Origin: a bacterium
Lineage (GTDB): Bacteria > JACRDZ01 > JAQUKH01
DNA: 64,000 nucleotides
NCBI GenBank assembly: GCA_028719205.1
Contig: JAQUKH010000001.1
Coordinates: 1 to 64,000 of the forward strand
Direction: 5' to 3'
In this document: positions 55,598 to 64,000 of the stretch, in pieces
Layout of the letters: every line of letters begins with the position of its first letter
How positions within the stretch are numbered: the first letter of the stretch is position 1
The notes under the pieces: model-generated
What the model saw: the letters and a program-made list of their open reading frames with translations, nothing else
Database searches by the model: none
What the model was told of the DNA's origin: nothing
Position numbers and translations under genes: made by a program

Positions 55598-56374
55598 TCA
55601 CATCCACGCAAGCGACATCATTCTTCCGGTTTTGCCAAGGTCTCTGCGGTGGGAATAAAATTGGCCAGGCAAACAAGAAGTACAAAGGCCGGTTTTGTGT
55701 ATATTTTCTTTTTCCAATCCGGCTTCACGCAGCAATAAAGAGTTTATTCCAACCAGATCAAAATATATTTTATTGTTTTTTCTTTTTATCCCGATTTCTT
55801 TACCTTTAAAAGCTTCTTTAGTTTTATTGGCCAGATCATCATTAATTTCATAACAATCTGAACAGATCGCGGGCCCCATGACCGCGTGACAATCTTTAGC
55901 TTTTGTATTAAATGCTTTTGTCATTCTATCTAAAGTTTTAGTAACTAGAAAAAGAAGCGTCCCCTTCCATCCTGAATGAATGATCCCAAAAGCTTCATTG
56001 ATCGGGTCGTAGATCAGGATCGGCAGGCAATCCGCAGTCATAATAGACAAAACCGTTTTTTTTTCTTTAGTAACCAGCGCGTCCGTCCCTGGTATCAAAT
56101 ACAGATCATTTTCTTTTATCTCAACAATATTATCCCCGTGTATTTGTTCGGGGAGATAAACATTATTTCCATTACAGCCCGCGTTTTGATAAAATATTTT
56201 CCGGTTATATTCAACCGATTCCCTGTTATCCCCGGTATTGAAACTTAAATTTGAGGAATTGCGGGTGCTGATAATAAAATTAATTTTATTCTTAAATATA
56301 TCCGGAATTAAATTTAGTACTTTATAATTTGGGCTGTTACTGTTTTTTTCCATTTTTGGAATTTTCATCCGCAA
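55598..56374 (-). CDS. YfiH/PgeF (LACC1) family protein
   Basis: QIHGDNIVEI, ALVTKEKKTVLSIMTADCLPILIYDP, IHSGWKGTLL, YSHRRDLGKTGRMMSLAWM. Confidence 0.94.
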   Translation of the reverse strand: MRMKIPKMEKNSNSPNYKVLNLIPDIFKNKINFIISTRNSSNLSFNTGDNRESVEYNRKIFYQNAGCNGNNVYLPEQIHGDNIVEIKENDLYLIPGTDALVTKEKKTVLSIMTADCLPILIYDPINEAFGIIHSGWKGTLLFLVTKTLDRMTKAFNTKAKDCHAVMGPAICSDCYEINDDLANKTKEAFKGKEIGIKRKNNKIYFDLVGINSLLLREAGLEKENIHKTGLCTSCLPGQFYSHRRDLGKTGRMMSLAWM

Positions 56375-56660
56375 ATCTTAATTTGAGATCATCAATCATA
56401 TTAAGTATATTATTTTTTACTTGTTTATCTAATAAACTTTCAATTTGCTTATATAAAGCTTCCATGGAATCAATCGCTATTTTAGCCTGATCAAGTTCTC
56501 TTTTCCCGCTGATATCCAATTTTCCTTCAGGATTCGGCACATGACCCATATAGTGCAGCGAAAGTGTTCCAAGAACTACAATATAATTTTGTAATATTTC
56601 CGTTACCTTCGGCGGGCCTTTATATTTTTTTGATTGATCTCCTTTTTTCTCTTCAGTCAT
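56337..56660 (-). CDS. DUF1844 family protein
   Basis: LGTLSLHYMGHVPNPEGKLDISGKRELDQAKIAIDSMEALYKQ. Confidence 0.82.
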   Translation of the reverse strand: MTEEKKGDQSKKYKGPPKVTEILQNYIVVLGTLSLHYMGHVPNPEGKLDISGKRELDQAKIAIDSMEALYKQIESLLDKQVKNNILNMIDDLKLRFADENSKNGKKQ

Positions 56661-56720
56661 AGTTGCTCCTCATTTGTGTTATTTAAAAATATTATATCAT
56701 ATTAAGTTACATAGCCTTGA

Positions 56721-58367
56721 TCAAAATTCCATTTCACAAAGTTTTTTAAATCCTATTTTAAGGGGTATTATCAATACCGCGAGATTAAGCAAAAATACCG
56801 CGATAAATGAGAAATAAATTCCCAGTGTTGCCTTAAATGAAAGTTGCCGCCCGAATACCTCAGCCCATAATATTCTGCTTACAGGATGCGCCTCCAGAAT
56901 AATTACGGCTCCGATAAAAAAAATAGAGATCAACATGCATACCAATCCTCCAAAGCTCGAAGAAATGGAACTTCTATTTTCAAATTTTAAAACCGGAAAT
57001 ATTATTCCCAGTGAAATGGACAGCGAAGTCAGCCCTGATGTTAAAAATATAATAGTAATAAATGATAAATAAAATACAAATTTATCAGTTTTTAATATTA
57101 TATTAGTTACACAGATCAATATTATGGATAAAATAAGCAATGGGTAAAAATTAAAAATATATTTACTATATAAATATTTTTTCAAACTGAAAGGAGATGC
57201 TTTTATCAGCATTAATGAGGCTTTTTCCGTACTTATGCAGGGAAAAGCAAACCGGACTGAGATCGCCGATAACACAAATCCGGCTAAACCCAGGTTTATA
57301 AATGAAAGCAGGTTTTTTAAATATAAGGTCGGTAAAGGCGATTTTTCCAAAGGAAGCGCTGAAAAATTAAAAATATAGACTATTACAAGAGATAATAGTA
57401 AAAAAAGCTGTGACCACTGGGATGGATCACGAAAAAATATTAATAGATCTTTACGAATAATTGGATTCTTTATTTTATTAAACCACGGCAAAGTAATTCT
57501 TTTTTGTCTGCCTTCCTGCGCGTTAGACCAACTGGAAAAGAATAAACGGCTTACAACTTCTAGCATTATCATATAAAAAAACAACGCGTTAATCCACAAA
57601 AGTGAAAAATAATACAGTATTTCTTTATTAAAATAATCCTTATCCATTAAATAAGTAATAATTTTTATTATCCAGGTAGTCGGCAGGAAAATGTTATCTG
57701 CCGATCTTAATGTCGCTAAATAACTCGTGAGCGTTAAAAACTTTTCAGGATCGACAAATTGTTCAGGTTTTAAAAATCTTATATATAAGTAAAATCCAAT
57801 TCCAAAAGTTAATCCTAAAACAAATAATATCCATTTTGTCCGCCTGACGGAAAATAATTTCGCAAGTATACCTGTAGTTATAACACCGAATAACGAAGCG
57901 ATAATAACAAAAGGTATAAATGACGAAAAAATAATAATATAAAACATAATATCCGCGTTTATTACTCTTCCAAGGCTGTAAAATACCGGCAGGCTGAAAA
58001 AAATGATCATCCATGAACTTTGGACAAATGTTTGCCAATATTTCATATTTACTATTCTATAATATGATACCGGTGATGCCAAATAAAGGTTAACATCTGA
58101 TGACAGGTAAAATGTGGATAATCCCGTTATTATATTGCTGAAGTAAATAAAAGAAAAAAATGTTAGAAAAATGAGCGAAAATAATTTTATTATTAAAAAT
58201 TTACCTATAATATCTGTTTTATTGAAATAAAGTAATATCTTAAAGAATATAAGGTAACTTCCTATACTAAAAGCCAGCGCGAGGGAAAGAATGAAAAGGA
58301 TCTTGATCATTTCCTTCTTTCCGCCAAAAATTATCCTGTTTTTTAAAGCATAAATACTTGTTATCAT
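56721..58367 (-). CDS. ABC-2 type transporter permease (548 aa)
   Basis: Many TM segments; stop/start overlap with the downstream-coordinate ATPase gene. Confidence 0.8.
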   Translation of the reverse strand: MITSIYALKNRIIFGGKKEMIKILFILSLALAFSIGSYLIFFKILLYFNKTDIIGKFLIIKLFSLIFLTFFSFIYFSNIITGLSTFYLSSDVNLYLASPVSYYRIVNMKYWQTFVQSSWMIIFFSLPVFYSLGRVINADIMFYIIIFSSFIPFVIIASLFGVITTGILAKLFSVRRTKWILFVLGLTFGIGFYLYIRFLKPEQFVDPEKFLTLTSYLATLRSADNIFLPTTWIIKIITYLMDKDYFNKEILYYFSLLWINALFFYMIMLEVVSRLFFSSWSNAQEGRQKRITLPWFNKIKNPIIRKDLLIFFRDPSQWSQLFLLLSLVIVYIFNFSALPLEKSPLPTLYLKNLLSFINLGLAGFVLSAISVRFAFPCISTEKASLMLIKASPFSLKKYLYSKYIFNFYPLLILSIILICVTNIILKTDKFVFYLSFITIIFLTSGLTSLSISLGIIFPVLKFENRSSISSSFGGLVCMLISIFFIGAVIILEAHPVSRILWAEVFGRQLSFKATLGIYFSFIAVFLLNLAVLIIPLKIGFKKLCEMEF

Positions 58368-59083
58368 TTTTCAGTGAGTTTAAGAAATACCTCTTCGAGA
58401 TTTTCATTTGATTCAGCTTTACTTTGTAATTCATCTAAGGTCCCTACCGCAATCAGTTTTCCTCTATAAATAATACCTATCCTGTCGCAAATTTCCTGAG
58501 CCAAAGATAAAGTATGAGTAGACATGAAGATCGTTACACCCTTTTTAGCAAGCTCAATAAAAATATTTTTAACAATTTTACTGCTTCTGGGATCTAATCC
58601 GACCATAGGTTCATCAACAATAAGGACCTTGGGTTCATGTAATAAGGCGGAGATCATAATCAATTTTTGTTTCATCCCGTGTGAGTATCCTTCTATAAGG
58701 TCATTAGATTCATATGATAGATTAAATAGATCAAGGAGCTTTGACGCTTTACTTTCTATTATATCTTTGTCGATATTATAAAGTTGCCCGAAAAAATATA
58801 AAAATTCCCATCCTGTAAGTTTTTCATATAAAAAAGGTTCATCAGGTATTAATCCTGTTATTTTTTTAGCTTCAATAGGATTTAAGGAAATATCAATATT
58901 ATCGATGGTAATATTTCCTGTTGTCGGTTTTAACAATCCGGCGATCATTTTTATAGTTGTTGTTTTACCCGCCCCGTTTGGGCCTATAAATCCGAATATT
59001 TCACCTTTTTTAACATTAAGATTCAGATCATTAACCGCCGTTACATTATGATATTGTTTAGAGAGATTAATAATATTTATCAT
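58364..59083 (-). CDS. ABC transporter ATP-binding protein
   Basis: Walker A GPNGAGKTTT, EGYSHGMKQKLIMISALLHEPKVLIVDEPMVGLDP. Confidence 0.95.
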   Translation of the reverse strand: MINIINLSKQYHNVTAVNDLNLNVKKGEIFGFIGPNGAGKTTTIKMIAGLLKPTTGNITIDNIDISLNPIEAKKITGLIPDEPFLYEKLTGWEFLYFFGQLYNIDKDIIESKASKLLDLFNLSYESNDLIEGYSHGMKQKLIMISALLHEPKVLIVDEPMVGLDPRSSKIVKNIFIELAKKGVTIFMSTHTLSLAQEICDRIGIIYRGKLIAVGTLDELQSKAESNENLEEVFLKLTEK

Positions 59084-60561
59084 TTATATTCCAATATTTT
59101 TATTTGAATTTGCCCGACAATTTTCAATATATCCATTTGCTGAGCTAACTCTCCCTCAATAAATTTAATATGCGTAGCGTCCGCCGGTATCTGGTCAAAA
59201 ACCGAATCAACGCTTATCCATTGGCCCCCTGCAAATACTTCGTTCCAGGCATGATAATAAAATCCATTCTCTGAATATACCAATCCTACGCAAATCTTTG
59301 CCGGCAAATTTACCGCTCTTGCCAGCGCGCAAAATAATGTAGCATGTTCGTTGCAATCACCGCACTTCAATCTTAAAATTGTAACAGCGTCAGGGACGCT
59401 TACAGTGATCTTTTTCTTTATATTTTGGAATAGCCATTTTGAAATTAATTCAGTTTTTTTATAAGCATCATTTTCATTCCCGATTATTTCTTTGGCTTTA
59501 TTTTTTATCAGAGCATCATCAGATTGGATAAAAATACTTGATGCCAAATATTCCCCCGGATTATCTGCTTTATCGTCTTTAAGCGGCAAACTGAATACTT
59601 CTAATGTATTTTTATTTAATCTTTGCCTTCCGCGATTAAGGAGAGAAAAACCATCAGTTTTAATTCCGCTAATTTCAATTTTCAAATATTTTAATTCTCT
59701 CGGGGAATCTATGCGTTTTTCGACTAAAATACTTGTAGATTTCATTATATCTATTTTATCACCGGACTCCAGTATGTTTAACGCGTCATCCTGTCTTTCT
59801 CTCTGAAGAATAAAACCCATGGGACTTTCTTCTCTGATCCTCGTGCCGTCTTCTTTTAACCAGGTATAAATGATAATTCCGTCATAATCCTCTTTAATTT
59901 TATAAGCCTGCTCCATTTCTCCGTAGACCTTAATTTGTTCCTTCTTTTCAACAGTTATGGATATATTTTTGTTTGACAAAGTAAAAGGATCGTAATATGG
60001 GAAAATATAATTGCTGTTTACAGTTAATCCTTTACTTAATATATATTGGTTCAAATTACTGGTAATAGAAGGAATTTCTTTGAGTGGAATAGAAAAATAC
60101 TTCGCGGATTTATCGGATATGAATTTAATATTCAATCTGTCACCTGCTACCTTCCCCTCGACCTTTAATTTATATTGAGACGTCGATAAATATGATGTAA
60201 ATTCCTTTAATTTAAGAGCGGGATCTACCACCGCGACATTATTTATCCTCATTTTTATATTTTCGCCCCCGGCCGTAAAACTCATATAACTTTGTTCATT
60301 TATCAGGAACATATTTTTATCTTTATCAGGAACCATCATCCAATGGCTATATCCGATCTTTTTCTTATTAAAATAAATTCCCATCCATTCATCTTTCATT
60401 AAGGAATTATCAACATTAACCGTATTAAATTTATTATTGAATATTTTTGATGGATAATTATTCCGTATTAAAATAAATATCATTATTATCCATAAAAAGG
60501 CAATTATGAGCTTTATTGCGGTATAAATATTATTTTTAATATTCATTAATAATTTATTCAC
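59080..60561 (-). CDS. Membrane-anchored transglutaminase-like protein
   Basis: LKCGDCNEHATLFCALARAVNLPAKICVGLVYSENGFYYHAWNEVFAGGQWISVDSVFDQ; Cys/His/Asp triad intact. Confidence 0.9.
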   Translation of the reverse strand: MNKLLMNIKNNIYTAIKLIIAFLWIIMIFILIRNNYPSKIFNNKFNTVNVDNSLMKDEWMGIYFNKKKIGYSHWMMVPDKDKNMFLINEQSYMSFTAGGENIKMRINNVAVVDPALKLKEFTSYLSTSQYKLKVEGKVAGDRLNIKFISDKSAKYFSIPLKEIPSITSNLNQYILSKGLTVNSNYIFPYYDPFTLSNKNISITVEKKEQIKVYGEMEQAYKIKEDYDGIIIYTWLKEDGTRIREESPMGFILQRERQDDALNILESGDKIDIMKSTSILVEKRIDSPRELKYLKIEISGIKTDGFSLLNRGRQRLNKNTLEVFSLPLKDDKADNPGEYLASSIFIQSDDALIKNKAKEIIGNENDAYKKTELISKWLFQNIKKKITVSVPDAVTILRLKCGDCNEHATLFCALARAVNLPAKICVGLVYSENGFYYHAWNEVFAGGQWISVDSVFDQIPADATHIKFIEGELAQQMDILKIVGQIQIKILEYK

Positions 60562-61078
60562 CTAAATACCGGCGAGGTATAAGATGTTTTATTTTAGGAT
60601 AAGCTACTCTGAATATAAACGGTTTATAATGGGGACTTTCAGTATTATGGCACTTTTTGCAGTCTTCTTCTGTGGGTAATATTAAACCAACTTCAATTGC
60701 TTTTTTACGCTGCTGAGAATAATTTGTTTTATATTCATTTTCATTCATAATTTCTACATTTTTATACAGGCTTCCCGGCCCATGGCATGCTTCACATTGA
60801 ACTCCGAAAAGATCTTTAGTTTCAATCCCTGGCGACATCGGTTCATTATAGCCGGTAACATGACATTTAAGACAAAATGGATTTTTCCTTTCTTCCTCAC
60901 TTAAGTCTTCATAAGCGCGCGCGTGTTCACTATCTTCCCACTTTTCGTAGATCATCCCTGCCTTTTGTCTCATATGGCATGTACGGCAGCGTTTACTGCC
61001 TTCATAGGTGGCCTGAGACGCAAAAGCGAGCCTGATCGTTATAAAGAATATTACTATTAAAAATAATGATTTATTCAT
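60554..61078 (-). CDS. Tetraheme c-type cytochrome (c554-like)
   Basis: Four CXXCH: CRTCH, CLKCH, CEACH, CKKCH; probable start MNKSLFLIVIFF (signal peptide). Confidence 0.9.
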   Translation of the reverse strand: MNKSLFLIVIFFITIRLAFASQATYEGSKRCRTCHMRQKAGMIYEKWEDSEHARAYEDLSEEERKNPFCLKCHVTGYNEPMSPGIETKDLFGVQCEACHGPGSLYKNVEIMNENEYKTNYSQQRKKAIEVGLILPTEEDCKKCHNTESPHYKPFIFRVAYPKIKHLIPRRYLGE

Positions 61079-61079
61079 G

Positions 61080-62306
61080 TCAAATATCACTTCTGGCAAA
61101 TTCAATAAATTTTTTGTAACTATTATTAGATTTTTTAAACGCTGAAATAGCTTCATCTGTATTTTTTTCATCTAAATACAGATTCGCAAGATCATAAAAA
61201 GCATTCCCCATATTTTGGGAAAGCTCATCTTTCAAAACTATATTATTACTATCATTTTCCTCAAATAATTTAATAGCTTCAATAAATTTTTCTTTTGCTT
61301 TTTCTTTCTCGCCATTTTTAAAAAAGGCGGTCCCTAATCCGTATATTATACTGGGGTCCTTGGGAGCTAATGTTAACGCCTGATTAAACTCCCCAATGGA
61401 TTCAGCGATCCTATTAGCATCGCGGCATACGATCGCGTAATAATAATGTGTCTCAACATTTTTCGCGTCTAAATCTATCGCGGTAATAAACGACGCTGAA
61501 GCGCTGTCAATGTTATCCTGGCGCGCGAATACTCTTCCCAGCAAACTATGACTCAAAGAATAATTTTCATCTTCTTTCAAGGATGTCATTAATTTTTCTT
61601 TTGCTTTCTCCATAAATCCCAATTTAAACATTTTAAGCCCAAAGTTATAATAAAATTGCGATTTCCCTTTTGGAATGTAGCCTTCAGCGACTTTTGGCCT
61701 GGCAACGATCTCTATTCCAAGAGGTTTTTCAAAAGCCTTTTTTACCAATCTCTCTCCTGAAAGTTTAGGGTACCCCGGCATTATTGATAAAATCTTATTG
61801 TCAATATCCATAATAGCTAAACTCGGAGTAGTCACAACCCCATATTGATTATAAATTTTCAAACCTTCATCTATAAGAACAGGAAAAGTAATTCCCTGTT
61901 CTGTTATTATCTTATTTACTTTATCTAATTCATCTACAGTTGTTTCTTTGTCGGAATTTGGCACGTAAACCGCTAAAATATTATAACCCGAACTTTTATA
62001 TTTATTATACAGATCCTGCAGGACGCTTAATTCGTTAAGGGAATTTTCTGAATTGTAATTCCAGAAAATAACTCCGGTCGCAATATTTTTACCGGCAAAT
62101 TCTTTTAAATTTATTTTATTTTTATTTACATCATTAAGCGTAAAATCTATAGCCGGTTCGCCTTCCCTGAGCCGTTTAAATGCCTGTCCTTTGGTTATCG
62201 GCAGGAAAACAAAAGCAACCAGACTTAATATTAAAATAAAAAATATATTTTTGCTGAAAGGATTCGCGGTTTTTAAAGCGATATTTTTTAACTTTGACAT
62301 AAGCAT
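61080..62306 (-). CDS. TlpA/AhpC-like thioredoxin-fold protein lacking CXXC, fused to TPR
   Basis: GEPAIDFTLNDVNKNKINLKEFAGKNIATGVIFWNYNSENSLNEL; TTPSLAIMD cis-Pro motif; C-terminal TPRs. Confidence 0.85.
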   Translation of the reverse strand: MLMSKLKNIALKTANPFSKNIFFILILSLVAFVFLPITKGQAFKRLREGEPAIDFTLNDVNKNKINLKEFAGKNIATGVIFWNYNSENSLNELSVLQDLYNKYKSSGYNILAVYVPNSDKETTVDELDKVNKIITEQGITFPVLIDEGLKIYNQYGVVTTPSLAIMDIDNKILSIMPGYPKLSGERLVKKAFEKPLGIEIVARPKVAEGYIPKGKSQFYYNFGLKMFKLGFMEKAKEKLMTSLKEDENYSLSHSLLGRVFARQDNIDSASASFITAIDLDAKNVETHYYYAIVCRDANRIAESIGEFNQALTLAPKDPSIIYGLGTAFFKNGEKEKAKEKFIEAIKLFEENDSNNIVLKDELSQNMGNAFYDLANLYLDEKNTDEAISAFKKSNNSYKKFIEFARSDI

Positions 62307-62331
62307 ATTACCTCCTGTAATAACTAAATTT

Positions 62332-63453
62332 TTAACAATCTATCTCTTCAAGTAACTCTAAAAATACCTTTGTAATTTTAGGGTCAAATTGTTTACCACT
62401 TTCCGCTTCTATTATTTTTTTGGCATCTTCTTTAACCAGCGCTTTTCGATAAGGCCTGTCAGATGTCATCGCGTCATAGGAATCAGCAACTGAAATTATC
62501 CGGGCCTCTATAGGTATTTCTTCCCCTTTAACCTCACCGGTATATGAGCCATAACTTCCTTTCAGATTACCGTCAAATCTTTCATGATGATATCTTATTA
62601 TTTTACGAACATATTTTAATTTATCAATGCTTTTTATAGCTTCTTCTCCGATCATTGGATGTTTTTTTATCATTTCTATTTCAAGGTCATCTAAAGGGCC
62701 CTCCTTATTCAATATGGATCCTTTAACCCCTATTTTGCCAATATCGTGCAATGAAGCCGCGATTCTTACATTCTCAATCTGTTCTTGAGGTAAATTTAAT
62801 TTAACAGCAATAGCAACCGCGTATTTACGGACGGTATGACAATGTTTACCGCCGGTATAGGGGTCTTTAAATTCAATAAGTTTGCCTAAAGCGTCAACCG
62901 TATTTATAAAATCTTCATGTTGCTGAGCCGTCATTTTTAATTCTTTTTCACGGAATTCCTGCGATTGAAAACTGCTTGTAAGAGAAATTATATAAAAAAA
63001 TGGCAAACGGATAAAAAAAGCAGGATCAATAATCTTATTAAAAGAACCGGTAGTTCTATAAATTATATAAATATATATCAGGCAGCTTAATGAGGATATA
63101 ATAAAAGTCATTTTTATATCCTGGCCTATAGTTGCCATTAAAATAGTCAAAAAGTATACTAAATAAAAATTACTGTCTATTTCACCGTTATAATAAATCG
63201 CGGCAGAAATAAATATAATATCTATAATAAATATAGTGTAATTCAGCCAACTATTTTCAAATATCTTGTCTCCAAAATAATTCAGGATAAAATTGCTGCT
63301 GACATATAAAAAAATAAAACTTAGAATATAAACCGAATCAAATATGAATTTATCGTTTTGGATAAATATTAAAATGATTATAAATGTTATTAACCATCTT
63401 AAAATTACAAAAATATTTTTTTTGCTTAAAGTACCGCCCATTGTCATTTCCAT
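62332..63453 (-). CDS. Membrane HD-GYP-like domain protein
   Basis: N-terminal TM region; ASLHDIGKIGVKGSILNKEGPLDDLEIEMIKKHPMIGEEAI, RYHHERFDG, SVADSYDAMTSDRPYRKAL. Confidence 0.88.
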   Translation of the reverse strand: MEMTMGGTLSKKNIFVILRWLITFIIILIFIQNDKFIFDSVYILSFIFLYVSSNFILNYFGDKIFENSWLNYTIFIIDIIFISAAIYYNGEIDSNFYLVYFLTILMATIGQDIKMTFIISSLSCLIYIYIIYRTTGSFNKIIDPAFFIRLPFFYIISLTSSFQSQEFREKELKMTAQQHEDFINTVDALGKLIEFKDPYTGGKHCHTVRKYAVAIAVKLNLPQEQIENVRIAASLHDIGKIGVKGSILNKEGPLDDLEIEMIKKHPMIGEEAIKSIDKLKYVRKIIRYHHERFDGNLKGSYGSYTGEVKGEEIPIEARIISVADSYDAMTSDRPYRKALVKEDAKKIIEAESGKQFDPKITKVFLELLEEIDC

Positions 63454-63468
63454 ATATTTTCTCTTTAT

Positions 63469-64000
63469 TTAATATATTTTTTGACCGGTTATAATATTAA
63501 TTATAAAATTCTGGAAATACCTGCTTTTTTTTAATAAAAAAAAGCCGATCCTGCTGAATCTAAAAATAAAAAATGAAATAATCTTCGCATATTTAAAAGG
63601 TAAAACTATTTGATTATACACTTTTTCGTTATAAATGTTAAGAGAAATATTATCTTCTAAAAAATCAAGAATACTTTTAGCGGCTAATTGTCCGCTTTTA
63701 ACCGCGTAATAGATCCCTTCACCCAAAAAAGGATCAACAAGCCCGGCAGCATCACCGGCAAGCAGGATATTTCCTTGAACATTATTTTGCTTTATACCGC
63801 CTAAAGGAATAACACCCCCCTTATGCATAAAAAATCTTTTTCTGTCCGAAAGGCCCTGTTTCTTAATAAATCTTTTCAGCGTGTCAACTATATTTATTTT
63901 TTTAAGGGAGTATATTCCAACTGAAAATCTGTCCTTTCCGGGGAATATCCACGCGTAACCTCCCGGAACAAAACCAAAATCAAAGCCTAATGATTCTTTA
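63469..64000 (-). CDS. Geranylgeranyl reductase family FAD-dependent oxidoreductase (N-terminus beyond window)
   Basis: GYAWIFPGKDRFSVGIY, GGVIPLGGIKQNNVQGNILLAGDAAGLVDPFLGEGIYYAVKSGQLAA; frame stays open to the window edge. Confidence 0.9.
   Translation of the reverse strand, partial: KESLGFDFGFVPGGYAWIFPGKDRFSVGIYSLKKINIVDTLKRFIKKQGLSDRKRFFMHKGGVIPLGGIKQNNVQGNILLAGDAAGLVDPFLGEGIYYAVKSGQLAAKSILDFLEDNISLNIYNEKVYNQIVLPFKYAKIISFFIFRFSRIGFFLLKKSRYFQNFIINIITGQKIY

Overview
The window is AT-rich chromosomal DNA, probably from an uncultured anaerobic bacterium. It is densely packed, mostly on the minus strand, with no clear mobile element or CRISPR array. Main content, left to right: htpG (partial); a PurS-PurS-PurL-PurQ fusion; an orphan rotor-ring (V-ATPase K/c-like) subunit with an extra N-terminal extension; a complete V/A-type ATPase operon (H-I-K-E-C-F-A-B-D) followed by two unknown genes; a cytochrome c maturation (Ccm) operon E-F-H-I-A-B-C-D with a CXXXY-type CcmE and a CcmH lacking CXXC; a TPR-parvulin fusion; radical SAM, hydrolase and phosphoesterase genes; penta-, 15- and tetra-heme cytochromes; repeat-built coiled-coil lipoproteins; a GEMM-I-like (c-di-GMP or cGAMP) riboswitch in front of a PEP-CTERM M23-like peptidase; HD-GYP genes; pyk; tmRNA; recJ, uvrB, proB; tRNA-Thr and tRNA-Phe; a TonB-dependent receptor; a methanogen-type thymidylate synthase-like gene; mtnA, a purine nucleoside phosphorylase gene and proC; and an ABC-transglutaminase-cytochrome operon. 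The strongest leads are the riboswitch-controlled PEP-CTERM/M23 protein, the orphan K-like subunit, the non-canonical Ccm system, an unclassified structured intergenic RNA near 21.3 kb, and the ABC/transglutaminase/tetraheme/cysteine-less thioredoxin-like operon. All homology calls come from reading motifs; no database search was run.
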